DNA of 64,000 nt, taken from positions 370,578-434,577 of the forward strand of contig MNCI01004098.1 of the NCBI GenBank assembly GCA_015680685.1, in the 5' to 3' direction. Shown piece by piece: positions 44,330 through 56,800 of this stretch; the first letter of the stretch is position 1, and every line of letters starts with the position of its first letter. Source of the DNA: Gnetum montanum. Taxonomy: Eukaryota > Streptophyta > Gnetopsida > Gnetales > Gnetaceae. Under the pieces are notes generated by a model, which did not search any database, was not told the DNA's origin, and was given only the letters and a program-made list of their open reading frames with translations. Made by a program: the position numbers and the translations under genes.

Positions 44330-44905
44330 ATTTGTGCATTTAACTTATGAAGATTTGGTTAAGATACCCGATTATTCATATGTTCAAAAGATACTTGTCG
44401 ATTCATTGTATTTGAACTATCATGTTGCTAATGTTCTATTCATAATCTTGGTTGAGCCCATTCTTAATCAGGTCTTGCAACTAAATCTAACATCGTTGCA
44501 ACCTCTACTTGTCTTTTTTATTGGATAAAACATTGTTGTCTTTCACAAAATTATGCAAGATCTTGTTCTATAGTATTAACCTCCGTTGTATCATGAAGTA
44601 ATTCATCTTCTATCATCAAATCATCATTATGTATAGGAATCCAACCATGTCCATGAGCATGACCATGATCACATCCTCTCTAAAAATGAACTTCTTCTTA
44701 TAGTAGAGGTGCTTGCATATTTTCATCATTTAGAATGTTTACTAACTAATTTTCTTATTCATCTCTATTTCCTCATCTACATTCATGTCCTTTTCCTTGT
44801 TGATGTCCTCATCCTAATGTCTATTGTGGAATATTTAACTATTGTTGAGTACATTCTTTCATATTTTCCTCATGTTCATTAACTAATTCTTATATATTTG
44901 TTGGA
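44330..44905 (-). pseudogene. Second partial copy of the unrecognised coding remnant
   Basis: Matches 15131-15780 through most of its length (for example cttggttgagcccatt, catgaagtaattcatcttct, ccaaccatgtccatga). On the minus strand it reads DDLMIEDELLHD and HDHGHAHG fragments with stops. The paired copies lie in the same orientation on either side of B1, but B1 insertion cannot explain them, because its target duplication is only 5 bases. They are therefore two repeats of one family. Confidence 0.5.
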
Positions 44906-44929
44906 GATGTACTACCAATCTTTGAAATA

Positions 44930-47215
44930 AATAAAATTATCTCTTTACAAAAATGAGTAGAGAGGAAGCAATAAAGACTAATTGACATTAGGAATGAAAT
45001 ACTAAGAAAATGGTCTGAGTTCTCATAAACACAACCCTAAGATCTAAATGAATGGGCACAAAAAAAAGTATTATATCATCTAGGGCAATGTTCCAAACCT
45101 ATCAAGCCTTTCAAGTCACTACCTCTAAGTAAATCTATTCTCCTACAACATTGGATAGATCAATTAAAGAAGTATCTAGTTTAGGCCATAAATGAATTAA
45201 AAGAACTCGAAGTAGTTGAAGTTACCAACAATAGCAATACCAAAAAGAGAGAAATGTCATGCCAATGATAGAAGCTTCAATAAATATGTGCAGCAAAATA
45301 AAGCTCCCAATATGTACTCTTGACATAAAATCAAAACATTGTAAATCCTATAAAATTGATGCCCTCATAAACTTAGCAATAGAAATATCTTTGGCAAGAT
45401 TGCATACTCTCCCAACTGATATTTGGGAAGAAACCATAAAAATGCATATCTGGTTTAATATGCAACAAGTAGCAAGCATGTATAGAGTTATTATTTTCAT
45501 AATATTAGGTAATAAAAAATTGATATAAAAGTCATACATTGTGAAACAAATAGTAATGATTTATCAATAGGAACAAATAACCTTGATAGATTATATACAT
45601 ATACAATAGGACCTACTTGTATAAAAATTTAGAATATAAAAATCCCTATGTAAGATACTTATTATAGTAGAATATCCTTAAAAGAACAAAATATCAAAAA
45701 TATCAAAAATTATGGATAGTCAATTCAATAAACAAATTAAGTAGCAATTTTGAAACTATCACTAAAATATTGAAACTTTTAGCTTCCAAGGATCCTACTA
45801 TGTTTCAATAGGAAAAATAATATTAGTGTTAGATTAAATTCTAAGACAACATAAAAATAATATCTAAAGCTCATTATATAGAAATACCATCATCTCTAAA
45901 AGAGGAATGCTTAAAAGAGATACAAGTTCTTTTAGAAAAAAATTAATACAAGCAAGCCAAAATTCCTTTGCCTACACTATAATTTATGTTAATAAAAGAG
46001 ATGAACAAACGCAAGGTAAAAAGAGACTATTCATCAATTATAAACCTTTAAATGATCTTATAAAACCTATATACCTAGTAAGGATTATTTATTTCAATGA
46101 TTGGTTCATACTAATATATATTCTAAATTTGATTTGAAGTCTAGCATATACAAATTATCCTAGAGGATTGATGGAAAATGACATTTACTATTCTAGGAGC
46201 ATTTTATGAATGAAATATATTACCATTTGGAATTAAAACTACACCATCCATATTTCAGAAACATATGGATCAGATATTCAAAGAATATATTTCTATTTTA
46301 GTTTATATAGATGATATTTTAATCATGAGCAAGAACCATGAATAGCACCTTGAACATTTAGAAATATTCTGATACTTAGTAGACAATAATGGCTTAGTGG
46401 TATCCCCAACTAAGATGATTATAGCAAAAGAAGAAATAGAATTTCTAGAACTAGAAATATCCCAAGGACACTTAAAATTACAAAACCATATTTTGGCCTC
46501 AATCCAGAAATTCCTAGATATCTTGAAGGATAAAAATGAGTTACATAGATTCTTAAGATGTGCCAAATATTTATCTAGATTCTACACACACCTAGGAAAA
46601 GATTGAAAAGTTCTTAATGAACTATTAAAACCTTCTACTCCACCTTGGAAGCACAAGCATACTTCAGTATTATAGTAGATAAAACTAAAATGTAAAACTC
46701 TTTCAAACATTAGGTTGCCAACAAATGATGAATTAGTCCTTGAAACAATGCATCAAATGAATTCTAGGTGTATCTTTGAAAGAAAGAAAAGATAATATTG
46801 AGTATATTTGTAGGTAAGCATTATGAGCATTCAACCCAATGCAATGCAATTACCATAACTTCCATAAAGAAGTACTTGCTATAGTTAAAGGTATTGAAAA
46901 ATTCAAGTTATTCCTTTAGAATGTTAAATTTACTATTAGGAGTGACTTGAAACTTTTTGATAAATATCTATCTACTAATGCTCTGAATAACATTGTACAT
47001 ACAAGGCTAATCAAGTGGTCCTTGTTTCTAACTTTGATTTTCAAAATGAATATATTAATAGAACTAACAACAATTTAGCTAACTTTTTAACAAGAGACCA
47101 TCAATCCTCTTAAAGCTTTTTTAATATTTGCAAGATTGTTAATAAAGAAAGGATGGATGAAAAATTATTCCAAATTTCTTAGGTTTTGTTCTCCAAGAGA
47201 GTTGCATACGCCATC
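44930..47215 (+). pseudogene. Endogenous pararetrovirus, polymerase region
   Basis: Integrated remnant of a plant pararetrovirus (Caulimoviridae-like). RT begins in the stretch 45906-46137 (KKLIQAS then INYKPLNDLIKP) and continues through MLPFG-like sequence and YIDDIL at about 46305-46322, where the catalytic pair is intact, to FLDILKD and HRFLRCAKYLSRFYTHLGKD (46500-46606). RNase H follows (about 46740-47110), ending in NNLADFLTRDHQSS and a stop. Frames are broken by TAG stops and small shifts. The upstream part (45259-45528) is open and may belong to the same polyprotein but is not recognised. No LTRs and no integrase are seen, which separates it from the Ty3 elements around it. It is a defective fossil. 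Confidence 0.7.
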
Positions 47216-47979
47216 ATTTGAAGTACAAGGATATCAAGACCAATGGCAAAATTACTACAATTGATTTATTAACCAATAAATGTAGGTTTCTCCATCATCA
47301 AAAGTCAAATAAACCCTCTTGTGCTCCTCTCAATGTCTCAAATCCTAATCAAAGGATAATCACATGTACCACCTTAAATGCCATGACTTATACCTTATTC
47401 CTACTAAGTGGACACCTTGAAAATTAGCCTAGGTTCAAGCCTTCCCCATTTTATATTTATAAAATTGAACTAAATCCATAGATAAGACCAAATCAAAATT
47501 TTGGAATTGGTGGTCTTTGTTCGGTCATAACCCTATTTGCTACCACCCGTCTTATCCAAATCATCTGGTTGTTAGAATTAATGAATTTAACTTTGATTAT
47601 TTGAATTCTGGGAACCTAGAAGCACGTCATGCCTACATCTAAAGGTATTAAAAATCACCGGCATATATGCTCACACCTTAAATTATCAAAAGCGTAGATA
47701 GGCTTTGACAAGATATTTCTTCTAGCATGAAATTTTGGAGAAGTCCTTTTGCGTCCCAATTGGGGTATTAATGCATCCCATTTGATCCACGTGGGTCAAA
47801 ACGCCGCTGCCATGGACCATACATGGCTATCGCTGCCATAGATCTCGTATGCATGTCCATACGCCACTATAGATCCTTTTCCTTGGTATATTTGAAAAAA
47901 ACATGTTGCTTTCATATGCACCCATTTCTGTTTTTGTGCAAGCACGCCCAACAGTTTTTTTTTTTCTGGTGCACAAGAA
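47216..47979. other. No gene seen
   Basis: The first 230 bases may be the tail of the pararetrovirus region (open frame 47218-47427, unrecognised). From 47700 the sequence has more CG dinucleotides than its surroundings (for example aaacgccgctgcc), ahead of the possible exon fragment at 47980. Confidence 0.4.
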
Positions 47980-48150
47980 TGAGAATGAGGAGGAGGAAAA
48001 TGCTCCAGAAGTTTACTACCAAGAATGTTCAGGCTGTAAGGTAGAGCTGCGCAAACAACAAAGCACATCGGGACGCAAAGAGAGATCTGTTCTTGCTTTC
48101 ATTGTTGGTGCTTTCCAACAGCAGGTTCCATCATTATTATTCTCACTGTA
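47980..48150 (+). pseudogene. Possible ZIFL-type transporter exon fragment
   Basis: A 12-base T run and ctggtgcacaag, which looks like a 3' splice site, is followed by an open stretch: NENEEEENAPEVYYQE then CSGCKVELRKQQS. Zinc-induced-facilitator-like (MFS) proteins of plants begin with an acidic stretch, then YYxxCPGCKVDxxK, before their first membrane helix. The match is limited to about 25 residues. What follows (AFIVGAFQQQVPSLLFSL) does not look like the first helix of that family. It could be an exon captured by a transposon or chance similarity. Confidence 0.35.
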
Positions 48151-48940
48151 ATCTCTGCTTATATTATAGTTACTATCTTCTTTCGGTAATGATTTATCCT
48201 TTGGCTTTTGAATACTCAAAATGATCATAGGCACACATCGATCGATTTTTTCATTATGGTGTCTACTCTACTGGCTTTTCATTGGGTATATACTTGCCTA
48301 AGCATGTGAGCTGCAAAGTTAGCATTTCCATTATTATGCTTCAATTTTTGCTTTACCATGGATAAAAAGTGCCTTAGGTTAAATATTAGTATTTGAGGTT
48401 CTAAAGTAGATGGTAGCATTTTTGGTTTAATCGTAAGCAAGGTTTTAACGGAATATTTATTGTATCCTATCCTCTTCATTGTATTCGATGTAGATTTCAA
48501 TCATCGAGTGTCTTACTTAAGGTCTGAAATTAGGATCCTGAAATTTGCATTCATAAACTGTTATCCCTTAACAGCCCATATCTTTCCTGTAAAAAAGTAT
48601 ACTTTTTTATTTCAAAGTTGCTTTTATACTTTTCATTTTAAAGTTACTTTCACAAAAGTTTAACCAGAACATGAATTGTGTGTTGCAACGCTCCCCATCT
48701 CTTCTCTATTCCCGTTTCTATATTTTAATAAAATTTTCATTCCCTGTTATGTTATCAATTTCACTTTTAAATAAATTTTTAGTTTTTGCAACCTTCCTGG
48801 TTATGGTCCTGTTGAATTGTATTTTTAAGTTATCTATGGTATCTTTCAATTTTGGTTAACCTCAAGCTAAACACGCGTCTAGTCTTCATTGATATAAAAT
48901 TTAATCCTCATTTCTTGCTTATGGTAATGGTAGAATATTT
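48151..48940. other. No gene seen
   Basis: T-rich, short frames only. Could be intron or the 5' flank of the MULE. Confidence 0.4.
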
Positions 48941-49962
48941 TAAAATGAAAGAGACCTTTTGGGATTATGCTTGGACTATACTAGTTGAAAATCCTCCAAA
49001 AGGGTATTTTAATCAAGATAATTGAGTATGGACAATCCCAAAGAATAACCATTTTGTATGGATACCTTATGATAGAATTGAAGATTTTGTAAAAGGTGAA
49101 GAAAGTAATCTCATGCATTCTACAACCTTTATTAAAAGGAATGGTACAAATGGAAATTGGAGTGAAGGAGATAGGTGTCATGTAGATCATCATATTGAAA
49201 AATTATAGTAAGGATATTTTTGAAAATTTTAAACTTAAAAATTGGTTTTTATGATTTTAGAATCATATAGATTTCTATTTTAAAATTTTAATTATTTAAT
49301 CCATGTATCATTTTAGATATTAGTGTTCCTATGGATCACAAGATAACTCAATGATTCATAAAGAGATTAGCAAATCTCACAATGAATCATACAAGAGAGG
49401 ATGTCAATGCCACTTCACAATTCAAAGGATGAGAACAAATGCTAGTTTTACAATTATATTTTATATGGAAAAGAAGCATGTGAATAAATCTAGAGAAATA
49501 AGTTATGGAATGTATGCTTCAAATGCAAGTGGACATACTTTACATTCTTTTCATTTATCCAAAGAGCTATGCAAAGATATTGCAACAATGGCCAGAAGTG
49601 GTTTATCTTGTGACAAAATATTTGAGAAGTATAATTTAGAATTACACAAAAATCTAACTAATAAAGCAATTCGAATTATTTCTAGTAGGGATGAATATTT
49701 AAATAAAAGGAACATTGCATGCATATTTGAAAAGGTTATTAGTAGAGAATACAAGTATCACTTTAAAGATGAAATAAGCATTCAAAAATGGATTCATGCA
49801 TATTCAGAATATGTTTTTTATCATCAATTTCCTATTAATGGTGAACCATTTATTCTTGGTATTCAATCATTACAGATGAGAGAAAAAATGTTGCAGTCTT
49901 CTCATAAATATTTGTTAGCCATGGATTCAGCATTCAACACTAATATGTATGGAGTAGGTAAT
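48941..49962 (+). pseudogene. MULE-type transposase, truncated
   Basis: Two open blocks. The first (48941-49207) reads FVWIPYDRIEDFVKGEESNL, an N-terminal domain found in plant Mutator-like transposases and SWIM-finger proteins. The second, 205 residues from 49351, has KRGCQCHFTIQRMRTNASF (zinc-ribbon-like), SGHTLHSF, then FILGIQSLQMREKML and LAMDSAFNTNMYGVGNY. DSAFNTN is the start of the MULE DDE core (family DSTFxTNKYG) with the first catalytic Asp. It ends exactly where element C is inserted (49963); the rest is not in the window. No terminal inverted repeat was found. Confidence 0.7.
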
Positions 49963-51715
49963 TATTGATGCGTAAATTTTGGATGCACCAACACTCGAAA
50001 AAATTCATTTAAGGAGACTATTTCCTAGGATGCCTTTTGTATGGGTACAGAAATCCAAGAATAGTCTCAACTAGAAAGGGCTATGTGACATTCCAAAAAA
50101 AGGTAAATTAAATTGGAAAATTGGGATAATTTTAAATGAAATAACTAAGTCTTAAATTTCAAGACTTGATTAGAAAGAGTAAAATGATTACTAAATTTAA
50201 AAATTCTCCTCGATCACCTGTTGCCACTTGTTGTTGTTGGTTGCTACTTGATGTTTGATCGCCTAGTAGCAACATCGTGTAGCAGCAGCATCACCTATGT
50301 GCAAGAAGTGGATGAGGAAGGTAAGGACCACCCCAAATAGTGGTATAAGCATTGGCAAAATACAAACACAATCTCAGTCTCCAACAAGATTACCCCCTTT
50401 GCATCGTCCACTGCTACTAGTTGTTGATGCATGTCACCTTCGATTGCAAATGCATGCTACTATCCACCACATTTTCCATGAGTTTCTTGTGTCTATTGGC
50501 ACCCACACGCTACTACCACCAATGGTTGTTGCTACAATTCATGTGTTGACTTGCAAACATAATTGACTATTGTTGATTGTCGCTGACTAAGCTATCACTG
50601 TTGCTGGCACACGCCGCTAGCTGTAGTCACCACCCGCCAACATGCTACTATTGTTTGCTTGATAGTACATGTAGAATGAGGGATCGAGAGAGAGAGGCCT
50701 ACCAAATCCTAGATGTCATCTACCAGTGGAAGAGAGGGTACTTGTTGTAATTGCTAATGCTGCCCTATTGATGATGGCCTGCCACTCACTTGCTTTGCCT
50801 CCTCTACTAACAAGAAAGACCTTGATCCTGCTCCCCTTTGATATTATAGTGGTTGTAGCTAGTGGCATTAAATGCCCACATCCACACCTATATCAGTTAC
50901 ATCCATCACATGATCTAGGTGACCACTACCCCACATCATCCACCTCTACAATCATTACATAACTACTACCATTAGGTAATAGTGATGTTCATCATTACTA
51001 GTTGGCTCTAGCTATTGCTACTAACCCGTTGTTGGATGCTAAAGACCATGGTGATGCTAATTCAATGGGAATGATGATCCATCCTTCAATGAAATCTTAT
51101 ATTAGTCCTACCAGCTATAAATTTAAAACCCATAGAGTTTTCATGTTTTCAAGATTCCTAAAAGATGATGGAATTCCTCCACTTACTCCAAAGCTATCAA
51201 TATACCTATGAAATAAAATGTTAATATATAAACAAGAAAACATATCATAGAACATCTATAATGCAATCACAATTCTTGTATTTAATAAATGTTTCTGATA
51301 TGGAAGACATATGATCATCTTGGTATCTTTCTCCTAACACATGGACTAAGCCATTCATCATTAGCTTGTCTAACTAACATCATAATCCTTGGATGTGTAT
51401 TTTTACTATGCCACTACCATAGCCAAATTGGATTTGAAAATATGACTTACATTACCACAAGCCACATGCTCAAACTAACTAAGCTAGGATTCACTGATAA
51501 ATGATTAATAGATAGATAATGCAACAGAATAACCCTAGGTAGAATGTAAAGCTATATCCATTAATAACAATTATACATTATGGAGAGAACCATTCTATTA
51601 TAAAAGCACCTCAAGCCACCACCTAAACAATGTTGTATCACAACAAAAACTTCTACTGAACTATAGTTTGTTCAAAGTCATGGTTGGAAAATCCATAGTA
51701 TTCTTAATTTTCATG
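49963..51715 (-). repeat. 3' LTR of C, outer part
   Basis: Aligns along its length with 57465-58647: the ggctatgtgac block, cacttgttgttgttggttgc, ggatgaggaaggtaagg and tcctaaaagatgatg. The B solo LTR then interrupts. The LTR probably continues after 52568, but its end cannot be fixed because the other copy is broken by B2. Plus-strand frames here (such as 50297-50566) are not genes; related frames at 57745-58053 only reflect the LTR duplication. Confidence 0.75.
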
Positions 51716-52563
51716 TGATGGGTGGCGAGGTATCCCTACACTCAACCATACAAATACAAGCGTACAGGCATGATCCAGTCAAATTACAAAGACTAGGTAC
51801 TTATGCACCTTTACAGATCCGATCAGGTTAGTCAATCATTGTCTTCCCAAGCTTACTTGTATAGCGCAATTGCATGGTTAAGTAAACTTGAGGCATATGA
51901 TTTTTTATATATTTTTTGATGTTTTATGTCCTAGTGCTAAAAAGGGAGAAGTGACTAATTAAGTAACTAATTTAATTTAACTAATCAACTATGCTCTAAC
52001 TAGTCCTAACACCAGCATCTATTCCCACTTGCCATCAACATCCTAAACCAATGCAACACTACTGAGATTACCAAACACTAATCGTTATTGGGTTACCAAG
52101 TGTTCCACACATGCTCGAAGTGGTTGTACTGAGTGTGCTTACTTGGGAGAGTTGACAAGGTGAGAGAGAGAACATTAATTAACTAAGGAAAGCATTAAAT
52201 AACTAGAAATAACATTACATAAGCTATTCTGAAAACTACAAGGTTTATCAAAAAGTTCACCTTTATTTCTGGCCATAAGGTGTGCTCAGGTACACAATGC
52301 TCGAATAAAGATCCATTCGCTGTATGACTCCTACTATGGGCACTCAGAAATAATTCTAACTTTGAGAAGGGAAAAAGGCAAGAGTTTAGGTAAGGGACTA
52401 AGACTAATTAACTAACTATTGTCAAACCAAGCGCGCTCGCCTCTTATTTATAGGCAACAAGATAGGCCCTAATATCGGATGTCTGATATTGCTTAGAAGG
52501 CTCCGATATCGCGTACCCGATATCTTAAATGCGATATCATAGCCCCAATATCGTGGCTCATCA
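51716..52563 (-). repeat. Solo LTR of the B family with target duplication
   Basis: Minus-strand LTR (848 bases) starting TGATGAGCCACG and ending CGCCACCCATCA, flanked by perfect 5-base duplications TCATG at 51711-51715 and 52564-52568. TATA box on the minus strand near 52443-52453 (CTATAAATAAG). U3 is rich in GATATC and CGATAT copies. Solo LTRs arise by recombination between the two LTRs of a full element. Confidence 0.9.
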
Positions 52564-52568
52564 TCATG

Positions 52569-53984
52569 GGATTGAGATTTATTGGTCTTGGCCTATGCCT
52601 AGCATGGGCGAGGCTAATATTAACACTCAACTCCAAACCTAAAAATTGCATGCAACTGCAAGGATAACAAAAATCATTGAAATTTTAAAAGGACATGCAA
52701 TAGATATAGAATCAAAAACATCACAAAATGAACAAATTAAAACTTTAACATAAACGATACTAATCTAAACATTATTGAAATAACCATATCATTAAGAAAG
52801 AACTAGACATGGGCCATCCTTACCACACCATCTTATTTAATTAAGATCAAACCATATACTTTTTATAAATTATAACTTTAACTACATAGATACAAATATA
52901 TATAATTAAGGAATATAATTAAAATCTCATTCCCAATCATTTGACAAGGTAAAAGTCAAAATTATGGAGACTACTTTGAGCATGAGACTTATGCCAAACT
53001 TAATGAGGAGGATGGGCTTATCTTAGATCATAGCTAGTCACAAATTTCAAAATTTTCCTTGGGATTATTTTTTTACTTTTTTTTTTTTTTTACATTTAAA
53101 AAGGGAATGGGTAAAAAGGGATTATTTTCTTTTCTCTTTTTGAATTTTGGGGAAATAGATTCAAAAGGGAAAATGAAGGTTAGGGTGAGGATTGCTACCA
53201 AACCCCATCACACTCAAGAACTTACTACAGTGCCAATGAACATCATCCTCATTTCTTTTTATCTTTTTTTTTAGGAAACATTGCTCATGATATACTTCAC
53301 TCTTAAGGTAGAAATTCCAACACAATTTTGGTTGATTAGCTACATTGCCAAAGAACATGGTCCTTTCAAAACATTGTCTATGGTGTAGTTCAACCCTGAT
53401 GCATGTCCCTTTTGATTACTATCTAGATGGCACCATAGTAGATCTCCTAGGTGGCTAAGGGTTCTCTAATGGAGATGAACACATTTCATCTTGTTTTTCA
53501 TAGGATAGCCATGGATCATTCACACTGGAGGGATGGGGCTTATGAGAGGGGGGAAAAGACATTTTTCAAGGTCACCTAGTGATTATGGCTAACCATTCTC
53601 CAACGTCACATATCCTACACTCACATGGTCATAATGATTACATGATAAGTAGCATAAATCCCATCCTCCATAATCCAACATAACTACTAAAATTAAAACC
53701 TTGAAATAGACTAGAAAGAATCATAACATTATTGAAACATATCATATAAAGGAGATTATAGTAATACAATATATTATATAAAGCATTATGCTTACATTAT
53801 TTTCCAATGGTGTTATGATAACCCAATGCCTAGTAACTCAAATAACCATAATGATTATTAAAATCATATGAGAAACACAAATCAAACCAAAACTAATATG
53901 CTAAGAAAGAGATGGTGGAAATATAAGGAAAACATGCAAATGCAACTATATACAAATGAAATGCATGGTGAAAGGGAAGAAAAC
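52569..53984 (-). other. C: rest of 3' LTR and 3' UTR
   Basis: No gene. The boundary between LTR and 3' UTR is not visible. The plus-strand frame at 53059-53274 is a poly-T artefact. Confidence 0.4.
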
Positions 53985-54362
53985 ATGCAACTAAGGATCT
54001 ATCAAGTGTTCACATGGGGCACCTTAGTATAAATTCTTTAGATGAAATGCATTAAAATTTCTAGGTAACTTATATCCTTGCAAATCAGCAATTTTGTGAA
54101 CATTAGGGCCAATGACATTTGTAACTTGGAATGGGCTTGACCACATATGAGAAAACTTACTTTGAGAATATATTTAACCAAATTCTCTATCTCTCTTAAG
54201 GACTAGATCTCCTATTTTAAAGACTTTACGTGCATATCTCCTATCAAACCACCTTTTAATAATTTTTTGATGATTGAGATTACAAAAATCGATACACAAC
54301 TGTAATTTGCTTCTTTGTTTTCTATCAAGCACTAAATCTAATGTCCAACTTGAATGTTTCAT
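53985..54362 (-). pseudogene. pol: Integrase C-terminal tail of C
   Basis: Reads FDRRYARKVFKIGDLVLKRDREFG (split as FDRRYARKVF and KIGDLVLKRD), the classical end-of-integrase block, followed by decayed sequence (about 54150-54000) corresponding to the SGPFxV...LKNLY tail. The stretch before it (KLQLCIDFCNLNHQKIIKRW) is also typical. Only this tail of pol is left; the preceding bases belong to the protease-RT linker. Confidence 0.7.
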
Positions 54363-54439
54363 AAGATGAATAATTTATGTTCTAAAAGCTCATCAAGTTC
54401 TTCTTTCATCCAAGTTTCAATCTTAGGTCTAACAAGTCA

Positions 54440-55200
54440 AGGATTTTGTAGGTCATCAAATACAGCTTCTCTAGGAACATGTTCAATGGATATGTCATCA
54501 AAATTTAGCACACCTTCTAGTTTTTTGATGGTTGGAATATCATTTATATCTTTGTCCTTTCCTAAAGGTGGCGGGTCACTTAAAAGAACTATTTTTATAT
54601 CAGGTTGATGACAAGGCAAGGTATCTTCATAGATTTCTTTACGTTTACTAAAAGAAAGAGGATTTATTTCTAAAATTTCACTCTTATGGTCATTTATAAG
54701 ATGTTCACGAACCCAACATCAATAACTTTAATATAAAGATTAGTATTTTGATTTTCCAAAGATTGATTTTGCTAATCCAAGGTTGTAACTACTTGTTTAT
54801 AAAAAGGCTCTCTTAGTATGACCATATATTTAAATTTTCCTTTGCTAAGGATTAATATTTTTGAGAAATATAACCTAAATAAATCCCCAAACTTGGATTC
54901 AAAAGTCCTAGATAAGAAAACACCATAAGTGGGTGACATGTCAACTACTAAGATATCTGTATAACATGTAAATGTAGGGTATTGTTTAAGTTGTACTTTC
55001 ACTTCTTTTAATGACCCTACTACAAGTATGTTAGATTCATTAAGTTGTATTACACTTCTCACTTGTGGTAGCATGCATGATCCTAAGGTTTTACATACCT
55101 CAAGTGGAATGACACTAACTATTATGCTAGAATCCATCAAACAATTATGGACATTCTTTCCTAAAATAATCAAAGTTGTTAAGAAAGGAGGTTGATCTAT
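54440..55200 (-). pseudogene. Aspartic protease and linker of C
   Basis: Protease: CLMDSSIIVSVIPLEVCKTL (about 55140-55080; family LIDSGASVSVIP, with G and A lost), VQLKQYPTFTCYTDILVVDM, then GVFLSRTFESKFG. The linker continues with VLLSDPPPLGKDKDIND and KLEGVLNFDDI to about 54437. In a complete element RT would follow; here the frame is joined within about 100 bases to the integrase tail. Confidence 0.7.
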
Positions 55201-55391
55201 CTTGCTTCACATGGAATTATTTGCATTCTATATTGATAACGTGTTAGGAATTTTTGCAAAGTTAGCTTGCCTTTCAAAGGTTGGGGATCTTTCTTTATCG
55301 ATTTTAGGTGTATGAACTATCTTTTCAATCACCTCTTTCATTTCATTAAAATGTAGGAGATCATACATTGAAATGTTTGCTTTAACTCCTT

Positions 55392-56800
55392 TCAAATCCT
55401 CATGTAGATCATAAGCCTTATGTACTTCTTTGGTTTCTTTTTGAGGTGGAGTTCTTCTAAATATAGAAAAGGGGTTTGGTCATGGTGGGGCATTTGCTTA
55501 GATGATCCAATTTGATTACTTATGTTATTTTGACTAGGAGCTCTTTTGTTTGAAAGAGTATAAGGATCATTCCTAGTTTGTTGTTGTGTGTTGTTCATAA
55601 TGTTGCTAAGTCTATGGTTGCAAGTGTTATTTGGATTGGGATCACTTATCATAACTTGTTCTCATGAGGGAACCTCTTCATTTTTTTTTCATGAGGTACA
55701 TTCGAGACCATAATAGGGTCTTTTCCACTTCATTGATTTTGGGCATTCTCATCATAAAATGTTAAAAATTGAGGATAAATTTTAATAGAATGTTATCTCA
55801 TGTTATTAAGATGATAATAATCATCATTGATTGATGTACTTGGCTTTTCAAATTGTATGGAAACCTTGTTGTTGTTTTGCTTTAGTTTAACTACTTCATT
55901 GGAAAGCTTTTGAAGTAAAGTCAATATCTAGGTCATTTGATTTTGAGTTTGAGTTGTAGGTTCAACAGGATTGGATATCCCATTTGGGTTTATAATTAAT
56001 TGGATTAAGGCTTTTTATTGGTCATCATTCAAACCAATGTTGGATGGTAGAAATGAACAAAATGTGGGATCTTGAAAATAGCTATCTCTAGGTTGAGTCA
56101 TTTGAAGGGGAGTGGGAGTTTGAAACATAATATTGATCATTGGGAAAGTTGGTAAAGGTAGAGGACTAGATTGCATAGGGTTACTAACACTCATGATCCC
56201 GAATTGGGTTTGAATGCTATTCATGAGGGTAATTTGTTCTAACTTGATGGCTTTGGCCATCGCTCCCTATATTTTTATTATGTTGGGATTAGATTTGATG
56301 GCATAAGCAAAGAATGGATTGATGGTAAAGAGGTAGAATTTTAGAATACCATTAAGCTATGGGTGCATTTCATTTGGCACATAGGCAAGTTCATGAAGGA
56401 ATCTTAGATTGTAATCTTGAACATTTTTCCTAGGTAGCTTTCTTAAGCTTGTGAAGTTGCTTGCTGCTATGATTCGGTTAGTGAACTTGTCAAACTGAAG
56501 CAGGAACTTATTTTTGAATTCTTGACATGAGTTAATGGAGGCATTAGGGAGCATCAAACACCATTGGGTGGCTTTGCTTCTAAAATTTCTCATAAATAAT
56601 TTACATGCTATGTCATTTTGTACAATGTTATGGATCCCTAGTAAGGTTTCAAAACATTCTATATGTTGGCAAGCATCACTAGTAAGGGTTGTGGGATTGA
56701 AGAACAAGTTTATGTTTTAGAGTGATTTTGGGATATCATGATAGTTAGCAAAGTTAAAGGGGTTTCTTACCAAGGGAGTCGAGGGTTGATTGGCTACCAT
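55392..56800 (-). pseudogene. gag: gag of C
   Basis: ATG at 56800 (RMVANQPSTPLVRNPF context) in frame with the capsid block HIECFETLLGIHNIVQNDIA, KATQWCLMLPNASINSCQEF, FDKFTNRIIAASNFTSLRKL and VQDYNLRFLHELAYVP (56640-56357). A Met/Pro-rich linker follows (56260-56015), then a Gln/Asn-rich tail. No Cys-His knuckle is seen. Only a few stops, so C looks younger or less methylated than A and B. Confidence 0.75.

Noticed and set aside
44103-44330. Primer site and gag of a new element after the B1 3' LTR
   Set aside because: The 5 bases after the LTR match the B1 left flank, so this is outside the element.
50297-51211. Plus-strand frames rich in His and Leu, with relatives at 57745-58428
   Set aside because: Both lie in the C LTRs, so their similarity is that of the LTR pair. 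No coding domain is visible.
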